NCBI GenBank assembly: GCA_034663635.1
Contig: JAXDJH010000009.1
Location: 1-45,123, forward strand
Length of the DNA stretch: 45,123 nt
Origin: JAXDJH01 sp034663635
Lineage (GTDB): Bacteria > Actinomycetota > CADDZG01 > WHSQ01
Direction: 5' to 3'
Shown here: positions 25,531 through 34,158 of the stretch, piece by piece
Position numbering within the stretch: the first letter of the stretch is position 1
Layout of the letters: each line of letters opens with the position of its first letter
Translations under genes and position numbers: made by a program
Notes under the pieces: generated by a model
Databases searched by the model: none
The model's input: only the letters and a program-made list of their open reading frames with translations
What the model was told of the DNA's origin: nothing

Positions 25531-26085
25531 ATGCGGATCATCGCCGGTAGCGCAAAAGGGCGCCGCCTCAAGTCCCCGGGTCTAGGGACCCGCCCGATGA
25601 CGGACAGCATGAAGGAGTCGCTGTTCTCCGCCCTCGGGGACCTCGGGGGCATGAAGGTGCTCGACCTCTACGCAGGCTCAGGGGCGCTCGGCCTCGAGTC
25701 TCTTTCGCGCGGCGCGAAGCAGGCAGTCTTCGTCGAGAACGCGCGCGAAGCGATCGTGAAGCTCGAAGCGAACATCGAAGTGACGAAGTTCGAAGGGGCG
25801 ACCGAGATCCTCTGGGCCGACACGAAGATGACCTTGGGCCGCCCCGCAGACGACCGGATGGACCTCGTGTTCGTCGACCCTCCCTACAACATGGCACTTG
25901 CCCACGTTCGGAACGACCTCGAAGCGCTAGTCACCCAAGGGTGGCTCGCAGACGACGGCCGGATCGTGGTTCACAGGATGGTGAAGGAAGCTCAGCTGAA
26001 ACCGTTCGGCCTCGAGCTGATGTGGGAGCGCGAGTACGGGCAATCGCGGATTCTCGTCTTCACCCACGAAGAGGAAGCGGAGTAA
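25531..26085 (+). CDS. rsmD: 16S rRNA (guanine-966-N2)-methyltransferase
   Basis: This 184-residue Rossmann methyltransferase carries MRIIAGSAKGRRLKSP at the start, TDSMKESLFSAL, VLDLYAGSGALGLESLSRGA (SAM binding) and the catalytic VFVDPPYN. It modifies G966 of 16S rRNA. I chose ATG 25531, which gives the family's conserved first residues; an upstream TTG at 25522 is possible but crowds the GTTAGGG Shine-Dalgarno. It pairs with recG and coaD in the usual order. Confidence 0.95.
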   Translation: MRIIAGSAKGRRLKSPGLGTRPMTDSMKESLFSALGDLGGMKVLDLYAGSGALGLESLSRGAKQAVFVENAREAIVKLEANIEVTKFEGATEILWADTKMTLGRPADDRMDLVFVDPPYNMALAHVRNDLEALVTQGWLADDGRIVVHRMVKEAQLKPFGLELMWEREYGQSRILVFTHEEEAE

Positions 26086-26117
26086 CCCGTGCCCTCCACT
26101 GAGGGGGCGAGCTAGCC

Positions 26118-26606
26118 ATGGCAAGGGCGCTCTGCCCCGGTTCTTTCGACCCCCCTACGAACGGTCACATCGACGTGATCGAGCGGACCGCTCAGCATTT
26201 CGAGCAAGGCGTGGTCGTTGCCGTCATCGCGAATCCCTCGAAAGAGCCACTCTTCAGCGTGTCGGACCGCTGCGAGCTGCTGGCCGACGCCCTCACCCAC
26301 CTCGACAACGTGCAGATCACGTCCTTCGAAGGGCTGCTCGTTGATTTCGCTCGGGACCAGGGCATAAACGTCATCGTGAAGGGGCTCCGGGCGGTTTCGG
26401 ACTTCGAATACGAGCTGCAGATGGCCGAGATGAACGCAACGCTCGCCCCGGGACTCGACACGATGTTCGTCACTTCGAGGCCCTCCTGGGCCTTTCTGTC
26501 GTCAAGTTTGGTGAAAGAAGTGGCTCGTTTCGGAGGTCCCGTAGAGGGGCTGGTGCCGCCTGGAGTGGCCAAAGCGCTCACGGAGCGTTACCGGTCGGGG
26601 TCCTAA
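26118..26606 (+). CDS. coaD: Phosphopantetheine adenylyltransferase
   Basis: The 162-residue enzyme carries out the penultimate step of coenzyme A synthesis. It shows ALCPGSFDPPTNGHIDVIER (the T/HxGH nucleotidyltransferase motif), KGLRAVSDFEYELQMAEMN and the end motif AFLSSSLVKEVARFGG. Length is typical of the family. It lies directly downstream of rsmD, a conserved pairing. Confidence 0.97.
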   Translation: MARALCPGSFDPPTNGHIDVIERTAQHFEQGVVVAVIANPSKEPLFSVSDRCELLADALTHLDNVQITSFEGLLVDFARDQGINVIVKGLRAVSDFEYELQMAEMNATLAPGLDTMFVTSRPSWAFLSSSLVKEVARFGGPVEGLVPPGVAKALTERYRSGS

Positions 26607-26670
26607 CGCGGTGGCGAGAAACGGCTCGAAACGCGAAAATAACGGCCTCCCCAGAAATAGGAAGGAAAAC

Positions 26671-27201
26671 ATGGACCTGATCGAACGCATCGACGAGCTC
26701 CAGGTGCTCGTGGAGGAGGCGAAAGCCGTACCGCTCTCCTCGAGCGCGGTGATGAACCGCGAGGAGTTTCTCGAGCTTCTGGCACAGCTGAAAGAAGCGG
26801 TGCCCGATGAGATAAGGCAGGCCCGTTGGATGGCGCGCGATCGCGACGAGCTACTCGCCCGCGCTCGCAAGGAAGCCGAGCGGATCGTTGTGGAGGCCGC
26901 CGAACAGCGCGACAGACTTCTCTCCCGCACCGAGATCGTCCATGCAGCCCAGCGCGAGGCGGAGCGGATCATCGACGACGGCAAGGAGCGCGCCGCGAAG
27001 CTGAGGATCGAAGCCGAGGACTACATCGACCAGAAGTTGGCAGCGTTCGAGATCCTGTTGAACAAGACGCTCGCCACCGTGGGGCGTGGTCGAGAGCAGT
27101 TGCGTGGCGATTCTCAGACGGGGGTCGTTCCGATGAACGCCGACGGCCAGGTCGAGCCTGCTCCATTCGATGCTGCGGAGTTCAGCCAGCAGCCCGGCTA
27201 G
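26671..27201 (+). CDS. DivIVA-like coiled-coil protein
   Basis: From ATG 26671, five bases behind GGAAGGA, the product is 176 residues: DLIERIDELQVLVEEAKAVP, then a long charged helix (ELLARARKEAERIVVEAAEQ ... AQREAERIIDDGKERAAKLR) and a disordered acidic tail. This pattern is found in actinobacterial DivIVA/SepIVA-like proteins and in the protein usually encoded between coaD and the DUF177-rpmF pair. A GTG at 26611 would add 20 basic residues but has a poorer site. Its role is probably in septum or envelope organisation, by family inference. Confidence 0.74.
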   Translation: MDLIERIDELQVLVEEAKAVPLSSSAVMNREEFLELLAQLKEAVPDEIRQARWMARDRDELLARARKEAERIVVEAAEQRDRLLSRTEIVHAAQREAERIIDDGKERAAKLRIEAEDYIDQKLAAFEILLNKTLATVGRGREQLRGDSQTGVVPMNADGQVEPAPFDAAEFSQQPG

Positions 27202-27320
27202 TCGTTTCCAGTTCAAGAAAACCGCCCGTGACCTGGGCAAACGCGGATTACTGCTAAGATTCCCGCTCCGGCGTTAGGGATGCGCCGGTCCACCTGGACT
27301 ACCTCGAGGACGGCGCGCGC

Positions 27321-27839
27321 GTGCAAGATCTGAAGCTCTCGGTGGCCGAGGTCCTCGGTCGACCGGGTTCCTACCGTGATTTCCGGCTCCATCCACGGCT
27401 GCCCGGGGTCCAGACGGCTCTCGTTCGATTGAGCGAGGAGCCCGTCGACGCCGATCTACGGGTCGAGAGCGTCGTGGAAGGCGTTCTCGTCACGGGCGAC
27501 CTGGGGGCCGAGATGCTCGCCCAGTGCTCGCGCTGTTTGAAAGAGCTCGAGTCCGGCCTCGATGTTGAGATCTGCGAGCTGTTCTACACGCCCGACAGCG
27601 ACCAAGCCGAGGATGACTCATACAGGATCGATGGGTTCGAGATCGATCTCGAACCCATGTTGCGCGATGCGCTCGCTCTGTCGATGCCGTTGGTTCCGTT
27701 GTGCATCCAGGATTGCAAAGGCCTTTGCTCACGCTGTGGGCAGGATCTCAATGTCAGTCAGTGCTCGTGTACCGAAGAAACGAAGGACCCGCGCTGGGCG
27801 GAGCTCGATGCGCTTCGCGACCAGTTAGCCGAGAGATAG
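27321..27839 (+). CDS. DUF177 (YceD-family) protein
   Basis: The 172-residue protein is encoded just before rpmF, the conserved place for this family; it is linked to 23S rRNA accumulation in plants and bacteria. Features: GVLVTGDLGAEMLAQCSRCL in the middle, the acidic stretch IDLEPMLRDALALSMPLVPL, then CIQDCKGLCSRCGQDLNVSQ with four cysteines of a zinc-binding knot, and PRWAELDALRDQL. Start GTG 27321. The gap to rpmF is nine bases. Confidence 0.92.
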   Translation: MQDLKLSVAEVLGRPGSYRDFRLHPRLPGVQTALVRLSEEPVDADLRVESVVEGVLVTGDLGAEMLAQCSRCLKELESGLDVEICELFYTPDSDQAEDDSYRIDGFEIDLEPMLRDALALSMPLVPLCIQDCKGLCSRCGQDLNVSQCSCTEETKDPRWAELDALRDQLAER

Positions 27840-27848
27840 GAGCGATCA

Positions 27849-28025
27849 ATGGCAGTTCCAAAGAGGCGCAAGACGCGCTCGAAGATGCGCATGCGCCGGG
27901 CTCACTGGAAGGTCGAGGCGCCGACGTTCGCCTCCTGCCCTCAGTGCCGTCAACCCAAGATGCCGCACCGGGTGTGCCCGAACTGTGGCTACTACGCGGG
28001 GCGCCAGGCTGTCGAAACCGAGTAG
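27849..28025 (+). CDS. rpmF: 50S ribosomal protein L32
   Basis: This is a 58-residue L32: MAVPKRRKTRSKMRMRRAHW, then CPQCRQPKMPHRVCPNCGYY with two CxxC pairs (zinc-binding form). It starts nine bases after the DUF177 stop, with AGGAG before ATG. The rnc frame begins inside its 3' end. Confidence 0.97.
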   Translation: MAVPKRRKTRSKMRMRRAHWKVEAPTFASCPQCRQPKMPHRVCPNCGYYAGRQAVETE

Positions 28026-28722
28026 CGATCCGAAAGGCCTTGAGGCTTTGGGGGTGCCGTCCGAGCCGGACGGCATATACAAACTCGCCCTCACCCATCG
28101 CTCCTATGCGAACGAAAAGGGCTTGTCAGAGCACAACGAACGCCTCGAGTTTCTCGGCGACGCGGTCCTGGGGGCCATCGTCGCGGACCTCGTCTATACG
28201 CGTTACGGCGACCTCACCGAAGGTGAGATGACGCGCATGCGGATCTCGGTGGTCAATACGCAAGCGCTTGCAGACCTTGCTCGAGATCTGGGAGTCGGCG
28301 AGCGGATCAGGCTCGGCAAAGGGGAGCAATCGTCGGGCGGTCAAGACAAGCCCTCGCTTCTGGCCGACACATTCGAAGCTTTGGTCGGGGCCATCTACCT
28401 CGAGCGTGGGATGGAGGGGCTCCGTGAGCGCCTCGATCCGATCCTCGAGGAGCGCCTCGATGCCGTGATGGCTAGTTCTGTGCCGAACGACACCAAGACG
28501 CTTCTGCAGGAGTTCGTGATGCGAGAGACATCGGAGCTCCCCGCCTACCGCATAGCGGCCTCGGGCCCCGACCACGATCGCCGGTACACGGCTCACGTTT
28601 TCGTCGGCGACGAGATCTACGGTTCCGGCAGCGGCAGGAGCAAGAAAGAGGCCGAGCAGAACGCGGCGCGCGAGGCTCTCGGGCGCTTCGAGGCAAGGAG
28701 AAGCGATGCCCGCGCTTCCTGA
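27985..28722 (+). CDS. rnc: Ribonuclease III
   Basis: This is a 245-residue double-strand-specific endonuclease. The RNase III domain shows LALTHRSYANEKG, the signature NERLEFLGDAVLGAIVADLV with catalytic Glu/Asp, and KPSLLADTFEALVGAIYLE; a C-terminal dsRNA-binding domain follows (TLLQEFVMRE ... GSGRSKKEAEQNAAREAL). The start is uncertain. GTG 27985 overlaps rpmF by 41 bases. CTG 28009 would also keep the conserved LEALG helix. GTG 28054 would lose it. Processing of rRNA precursors is its main expected role. Confidence 0.94.
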   Translation: MATTRGARLSKPSSDPKGLEALGVPSEPDGIYKLALTHRSYANEKGLSEHNERLEFLGDAVLGAIVADLVYTRYGDLTEGEMTRMRISVVNTQALADLARDLGVGERIRLGKGEQSSGGQDKPSLLADTFEALVGAIYLERGMEGLRERLDPILEERLDAVMASSVPNDTKTLLQEFVMRETSELPAYRIAASGPDHDRRYTAHVFVGDEIYGSGSGRSKKEAEQNAAREALGRFEARRSDARAS

Positions 28723-29551
28723 GATCGAGGTACTTCGTCGCGATCTAGAGCGCGAGATCGTGGGCCGGCGTATCAAAGACGCTGAGGTCCGCTCCAATCG
28801 CAACGCCATGAAGATCGTGAAGCGTCATGGCCGGCGGAAGGAATTCCAGGATCTCCTCGATGGAGCCAAGGTCGAGAAGGTCGACCGGATCGGTCGCTTC
28901 ATAGTCATCGAATTGGACAACGAGCACTCCCTCGTGATCGACCTGGGGGACTCGGGTCTGCTCCTGAAGACGAGCGGTTCGGACGAGATGGCAACTCACA
29001 CTCACATCGTGATCAGCTTCACGATCGGTGGCCAACTGCGGATCGTCGACCCCACCACGAACGGCGGCGTCTTCGTGGTTCCCAAAGAGGAAGTCGAGAA
29101 GCTAGCTGAGGAGCAGGGCTTCCTCATCGACCCTCTCGCTCATCAGTTCGCGTGGCAAAGCTTCGGGAATCTGCTCGAGGAGCGTGACTCGTCGATGCGG
29201 ACCTTGTTCACCGACGAGAAGTTCATCTGCGGACTCGGAGACATCTACTCCGACGAGGTTCTGTTCACCGCCGGGATCCGCCACGACAAGCAGTCGTCGA
29301 AGCTCTCTTCGCAAGATGTGCGCAGGCTCTACCGCGCGCTGATGGAAACTATGCAAGAGGCCGTAAAGGCGCGGGGCACCAGTTTCGGCGAGCACGCGTT
29401 CCGGGACCTCCACGGAGATCCGGGCGCGTACCAGATCGAACTGAAGGTTTACGGCCGAGAGGGAGAAGCGTGTCGCAGGTGTCGGAACGCGATCGAGAAG
29501 GTGGCGTTCGATTCCTCATTTGCATACTTCTGCCCCCAGTGCCAGACGTGA
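28706..29551 (+). CDS. Divergent Fpg/MutM-family protein
   Basis: The 281-residue product has the Fpg fold: N-terminal MPALPEIEVLRRDLEREIVG, the helix-two-turn-helix with GLGDIYSDEVLFTAG and a C-terminal zinc finger CRRCRNAIEK ... YFCPQC. Several key positions differ from true Fpg. The catalytic Glu after Pro1 is Ala (PALPE instead of PELPE). The usual Asn of GxGNIYADE is Asp. The Arg-Phe of the DNA-probing loop (NDPRRFG) is replaced by VDPTTNGG. It may be a binding protein or a glycosylase with altered chemistry. It overlaps rnc by 17 bases. Confidence 0.85.
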   Translation: MPALPEIEVLRRDLEREIVGRRIKDAEVRSNRNAMKIVKRHGRRKEFQDLLDGAKVEKVDRIGRFIVIELDNEHSLVIDLGDSGLLLKTSGSDEMATHTHIVISFTIGGQLRIVDPTTNGGVFVVPKEEVEKLAEEQGFLIDPLAHQFAWQSFGNLLEERDSSMRTLFTDEKFICGLGDIYSDEVLFTAGIRHDKQSSKLSSQDVRRLYRALMETMQEAVKARGTSFGEHAFRDLHGDPGAYQIELKVYGREGEACRRCRNAIEKVAFDSSFAYFCPQCQT

Positions 29552-29581
29552 TGAGGTCAGACGTGATTAGGAGGAAGCAAC

Positions 29582-29857
29582 TTGGAAGATAGGACGCGAG
29601 TGCATGTTTTCGTGTCCGGCGACGTGCAGGGCCTGGGCTTTCGCCAGTCCATAGCGGACAAGGCCAACGAGCAAGGCGTCACCGGTTGGGTCCGCAACCT
29701 GAAGGACGGTCGAGTCGAAGCCGTCCTCGAAGGTCCGCGCGATGAGGTCTACAGAGTGGTCGGCTTGTGCCGGGCCGGCCCCAAGGGGGCCAGGGTGGCC
29801 GGGGTCCAGGTAGACCGGGAACCCCCCAAGAACGAGAAGAAATTCACCGTCAAGTAG
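29582..29857 (+). CDS. acyP: Acylphosphatase
   Basis: The 91-residue enzyme hydrolyses carboxyl-phosphate bonds. The phosphate-binding loop is VSGDVQGLGFRQS with the catalytic Arg; GWVRNLKDGRVEAVLEG holds the catalytic Asn. The TTG start follows AGGAGGAAG. It sits between the fpg-like gene and smc, a common actinobacterial order. Confidence 0.94.
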   Translation: MEDRTRVHVFVSGDVQGLGFRQSIADKANEQGVTGWVRNLKDGRVEAVLEGPRDEVYRVVGLCRAGPKGARVAGVQVDREPPKNEKKFTVK

Positions 29858-29925
29858 GCCGGTTTGGGGTCAAAGAACGGGAAGAAAGCCGCCTAGTTGG
29901 AGGTAGGTCCCGTTAGCCTGAGCCG

Positions 29926-32900
29926 ATGTTTGTAAAAGCCCTGCGGATCGCGGGCTTCAAGTCGTTCGCCGACCCCACGGTTCTCGAATTCGAGCCCGGG
30001 GTGAACGTCATCGTCGGCCCCAACGGGTCGGGGAAATCCAACATCGCCGACGCTCTTTCTTGGGTGCTGGGCTCCCAAGCCCCCTCGAGCCTTCGCGGAG
30101 CCTCGATGGAGGACGTGATCTTCGCGGGGTCGTCCGGGCGACCTCGGCTGGGCATGGCTCAGGTCGATCTGACCCTGGACAACGCTTCCGGAGTTCTCCC
30201 GCTCGATCTCTCTGAGGTCACTATCTCTCGGTCGACAGACCGGGCCGGGCAGACCGAGTACAAGATCAACGGGGCCCCCTGCCGGCTCCTCGATATCACC
30301 GAGCTCCTCTCCGACACGGGTATCGGCCGCAGCATCCACACGGTGGTGGGGCAGGGTCAACTCGACGCCGTCCTCCAGGCTCGGCCCGAGGATCGGCGCG
30401 ACTTCATCGAAGAGGCTGCCCAGATCGGCAAGTTCCGACGGCGTAAAGATCGAGCGCTGCGCAAGATGGAGCGTGTCGACGAGAACCTGATCCGCCTCGA
30501 CGACGTTCTATTAGAGCTCCGCCGGGCGATCCGCCCGCTGAAGCGTCAGGCGACTGCGGCCGCGCAGTACTCGGAGCTCGTCGGACGTCACAGGGAGCTG
30601 CGCCAACGGCTTGCCGCGACCGAGGTTCAGCGGTTGCATGCCGACGAGTCGCGCTTCGACGCGGACGCCCACTCGCATCGCATGGAGCTCTTGAGCGACG
30701 AGCTCGGTTCTCTCCGGGCGCAGCTCGAGGGCGCAGCGCGCGAGCGGGAAACGCTCGCCGAAAGGGCTCAATCGGCGGCGTTCACCGCCAGTGGATTGGG
30801 CCGCGTCGCCGATCGATTGGCGTCGCTCGGGCGGCTGGCAGAAGAGCGGGCCGCTCGGCTGGGTGCACGTCTCGCGGCCGAGACCGAGGAGGGCTACCGC
30901 GAGCGCATCCGGCTCATGGAGAGCGAGGCCCTTCGCTGGCGGGCCGAATCGGCCACTCTGAAAGACACCGCCGAGACGGCCGAGGGACGCACCGCCGCAT
31001 CCCGCGCACTTCTGGATAAGGCCCGAGCCAAGGCGGAGGAAGCAGAAGCGGTGCTCGCCGGGGCTCGATCCGAGGAAACCGCAGCTGCTCAAGCGCTGGT
31101 TCGGGCCGAGGGGGGAGAGGCCGCCGGTCGAGCCACCCTGGGCGCGATCGAAGCCCGAGTCGCGTCTGCGGTCGAGCGGCGCGAGGTGGCGCAACAGTCA
31201 AGCGCGGAAGATGCGCGAGCCGTTCAATCAGCGGAGAAAGACGTTGCATCGCTCGAAGCGGAGCTGGACAGGTCGACCGAAGAAGCTGCAGTTGCGGAGT
31301 CCAGGTTGGAGCAGGCCAGAGACAGGGCCGACGACCTCCGCGCTCAGTTAGGCGCAACCCAGGCAGAAGCCGCCGCGGCAAAGGCTCGGGTGGAGGCTTT
31401 CGAGGAAGTGATCCAACTTTTCTCCGATCGCCCCGACGTGGTCGCTCGTATCCAGCCGGTATTGCAACGGGCTCGCGATCGATCCGCAGTCGCCGCAACG
31501 GGCGAGCGCAGCGGAACCCAGGTGCTTTCCACCGCGGACGCGGATGTCGAGCGGATCTGGCACGAAGTCGCTCGACACGACGAAGAGCTTCGGAGGCTTG
31601 ACGCGCTTATGGCAGGCGCGGCCGAACGTCTCGCCGGGAGCAGGCGCCGCCGGGAATCGCGCGAGGTCGAGTTGGCTGCTCTTGATGACGAACTTGCACG
31701 GGCCCGCGATGCGCTCGCTGAAGCAGAGCGTTCCGCTGCTGAGGAACGTGCCGCTCTGCCGGCGCGCAAAGCGGCTGTGGATGAAGCAAGAGGCCACCGC
31801 GAGACAGCCGAGACTCTTCTCGATGAAGCGCGCGCTGAGGCGAGATCGGCGGCAACCGCTCTTACCGAGATCGAACTCGACTCCCGCACTGCGACCGAGC
31901 GTGCCCTGGCAGCTCAGCATCGTTTGGAGGAGGCCGAAGCCGGGATCGGCGACGCGCGAACCGCACTGGAAGGCCTCGAAGACCTGAGGGCGAGCTTGTC
32001 TCGGGCTCGGACTTCTGCAGAGGGTGTGGCGCGGGCGGCTCACGTGGCCGCGGAGCGCGCCGTTCGCTGGGCAAGGAACGCGTCGGATCGAGCTGCCCTG
32101 ACACGCGAGGAAGCATCCGCCGGGGAACGTCGATTCGATTCGATGCGAGTCCGCGAGCGCGAACTTTCGGTGGCTCTGGAGCAGGCGACCAAGATCAGCA
32201 ATGAGGCGGAGGTCCGGCGGGCCGAAGCGCATGCGCGTGTCCAGGCCCTCGGCGAACGCTCGCTGGAGGAGTGGGGCATCGGGCCCGACGAGCTTCTGCA
32301 GATCGAGGCATTCCCAGATGTGGAGGAGCCTGCCGCCCGAACGGAGAGCGAGAAGCTCGAACGAGAGATGCGACGGATCGGCGCGGTTAACCCGAACGCG
32401 TCCGAGGAATACGCTGAACTCGCCGAGCGTGAGCAGTTCCTCGAATCGCAGATCGAAGACCTGAGAGCCTCGAAACGCGACCTCATGAAAGTGGTGCGGG
32501 AGGTCGACGACACCATCGTGACCGTCTTCGCCGAAGCGTTCGAAGACGTCGCGCGCGAGTTCGAAGGGGTCTTCAACCGACTCTTCCCGGGCGGCACCGG
32601 CCGGCTGAAGTTGATGGATCCGACCGATCTTCTCGGGAGCGGCATCGAGATCGAAGCCCGGCCCCCCGGCAAGAATGTAAGGAAGCTCTCGCTTCTATCC
32701 GGCGGAGAACGCTCTCTCGTCGCCCTTGCTTTCCTGTTCGCGATCTTCCGATCCAGGCCCTCGCCCTTCTATCTCCTGGATGAGGTCGAGGCCGCATTGG
32801 ACGACATCAACCTGCTGCGCTTCCTTGGCCTGATCGAAGAGCTGGAGGAGCGCGCGCAGGTCCTGATCGTGACGCACCAGAAGCGCACGATGGAAGCCGC

Positions 32901-32982
32901 GGATGTTCTGTACGGGGTATCCATGGCGAAAGACGGCGTCTCCAACGTCATCGCCAAACGGATGCAAGACGTCACCGTCTAG
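29926..32982 (+). CDS. smc: Chromosome segregation ATPase SMC, short, hinge not recognisable
   Basis: This is a 1018-residue SMC; bacterial SMC is usually about 1150-1200. Head N: GFKSFADPTVLEFEPG and Walker A GPNGSGKSN (31-39), then QGQLDAVLQARPEDRR. Two long Ala/Glu/Arg coiled arms follow (about 165-485 and 550-840). Head C: LLSGGERSLVALAFLFAIF (signature, from 923), Walker B FYLLDEVEAALDD, and VTHQKRTMEAAD. Between the arms, about 490-550, there is only FSDRPDVVARIQPVLQRARD and GERSGTQVLSTADADVERIW, without the glycine-rich hinge fold (no GYExAxEAALG stretch). It is followed by ftsY. Confidence 0.92.
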   Translation: MFVKALRIAGFKSFADPTVLEFEPGVNVIVGPNGSGKSNIADALSWVLGSQAPSSLRGASMEDVIFAGSSGRPRLGMAQVDLTLDNASGVLPLDLSEVTISRSTDRAGQTEYKINGAPCRLLDITELLSDTGIGRSIHTVVGQGQLDAVLQARPEDRRDFIEEAAQIGKFRRRKDRALRKMERVDENLIRLDDVLLELRRAIRPLKRQATAAAQYSELVGRHRELRQRLAATEVQRLHADESRFDADAHSHRMELLSDELGSLRAQLEGAARERETLAERAQSAAFTASGLGRVADRLASLGRLAEERAARLGARLAAETEEGYRERIRLMESEALRWRAESATLKDTAETAEGRTAASRALLDKARAKAEEAEAVLAGARSEETAAAQALVRAEGGEAAGRATLGAIEARVASAVERREVAQQSSAEDARAVQSAEKDVASLEAELDRSTEEAAVAESRLEQARDRADDLRAQLGATQAEAAAAKARVEAFEEVIQLFSDRPDVVARIQPVLQRARDRSAVAATGERSGTQVLSTADADVERIWHEVARHDEELRRLDALMAGAAERLAGSRRRRESREVELAALDDELARARDALAEAERSAAEERAALPARKAAVDEARGHRETAETLLDEARAEARSAATALTEIELDSRTATERALAAQHRLEEAEAGIGDARTALEGLEDLRASLSRARTSAEGVARAAHVAAERAVRWARNASDRAALTREEASAGERRFDSMRVRERELSVALEQATKISNEAEVRRAEAHARVQALGERSLEEWGIGPDELLQIEAFPDVEEPAARTESEKLEREMRRIGAVNPNASEEYAELAEREQFLESQIEDLRASKRDLMKVVREVDDTIVTVFAEAFEDVAREFEGVFNRLFPGGTGRLKLMDPTDLLGSGIEIEARPPGKNVRKLSLLSGGERSLVALAFLFAIFRSRPSPFYLLDEVEAALDDINLLRFLGLIEELEERAQVLIVTHQKRTMEAADVLYGVSMAKDGVSNVIAKRMQDVTV

Positions 32983-33023
32983 TCCGGTCTGACCCGGCAG
33001 GCCGAACCGTTAGCCTTGCCGCC

Positions 33024-34154
33024 ATGCCCGAGGGAATAGGTCTCGAATTAATCATCTTCGTCGTCCTGCTCGCTGCAGTGGGCACTGTCTTCTTCCTCGG
33101 GCGGCGAAGGCCGGGCGATTCCCCCCCGAAGGTCGAAACGAAACCCTCGGAGAAGCTGGCCGAACCTGATTCGCAGACGGCCGTTGCGGTCGAAGAGCCT
33201 CCCGTGGTTATCGAGGAAGCTCCGGAACCCGCCGCGGAGGCTCCCGCAGCTGTCGTCGAACGACCCTCTCTTCGGGAACGTCTGTCGAGGAGTCGCAAGT
33301 TCCTGGCCGACAGACTCTCGGACGCGCTCGGCAGGACGCCCGACGATGAAACCTGGGACGACGTCGAAGCCGCACTCATCCAAGCCGACATCGGCGTAGA
33401 GACGGCGACGAAGATCACCGAGGACCTCCGTGCCAAGGCGAAATACCTGAAGGTCGTCGATGCAGAGGAGCTCAAGGGTCTACTCGCGGAGGAACTGGTT
33501 GAGCTCTTCGACGAGGATCGAGACAGGAGCCTGCAGTTCGCCGGTGTGAAGCCGACGGTCTGGCTTGTGGTGGGAGTGAACGGCACCGGCAAGACGACGA
33601 CTATCGGCAAGATCGCTCGGGACCTCAAAGAGCGAGGCCATTCCGTTGCGCTGGCCGCGGCCGATACCTTTCGCGCTGCAGCGGACGAACAGCTCGCGGT
33701 TTGGGGCGAGCGATCAGGGGCGGAGCTCGTCAAGCATCAACCGGGAGCCGATCCCGGTGCCGTCGCATTCGACGCATACAGGTTCGCCAGTGCCCGTGAC
33801 CTGGATGTGCTCCTCGTGGACACAGCCGGTCGTCTGCACACCAAGACGCCTCTGATGGAAGAGCTGTCCAAGATCCGGAGAGTGATCGAGAAAGAGGGCC
33901 AGGTTCAGGAGTGCCTCCTCATCATCGACGCGACCGCCGGACAGAACGGTCTCGTTCAGGCGCGCGAGTTCGCCGAAACCGCGGGCGTCACCGGGATCGT
34001 TCTCACGAAGCTCGATGGGACGGCGAAAGGTGGCATCGCGCTCGCCATCGAGAGCACCCTCGGCATCCCGATCAAGCTCATCGGAGTAGGCGAGGGGATC
34101 GACGACATCGAACCTTTCGATCCCAAGACATTCGTCGACGCACTCCTGTCCTGA
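33024..34154 (+). CDS. ftsY: Signal recognition particle receptor FtsY
   Basis: The 376-residue receptor has an N-terminal membrane helix (LELIIFVVLLAAVGTVFFLG), an acidic linker (about 30-85), the four-helix N domain (LRERLSRSRKFLADRLSDAL) and the GTPase NG domain: GVNGTGKTTTIGKIA (G1), AADTFRAAADEQL, DTAGRLHTKTPLMEELSKI, TKLDGTAKGGIAL, and GVGEGIDDIEPFDP at the end. It docks ribosome-SRP complexes at the membrane. The partner Ffh is encoded one gene further on. Confidence 0.97.
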   Translation: MPEGIGLELIIFVVLLAAVGTVFFLGRRRPGDSPPKVETKPSEKLAEPDSQTAVAVEEPPVVIEEAPEPAAEAPAAVVERPSLRERLSRSRKFLADRLSDALGRTPDDETWDDVEAALIQADIGVETATKITEDLRAKAKYLKVVDAEELKGLLAEELVELFDEDRDRSLQFAGVKPTVWLVVGVNGTGKTTTIGKIARDLKERGHSVALAAADTFRAAADEQLAVWGERSGAELVKHQPGADPGAVAFDAYRFASARDLDVLLVDTAGRLHTKTPLMEELSKIRRVIEKEGQVQECLLIIDATAGQNGLVQAREFAETAGVTGIVLTKLDGTAKGGIALAIESTLGIPIKLIGVGEGIDDIEPFDPKTFVDALLS

Positions 34155-34158
34155 CGCG

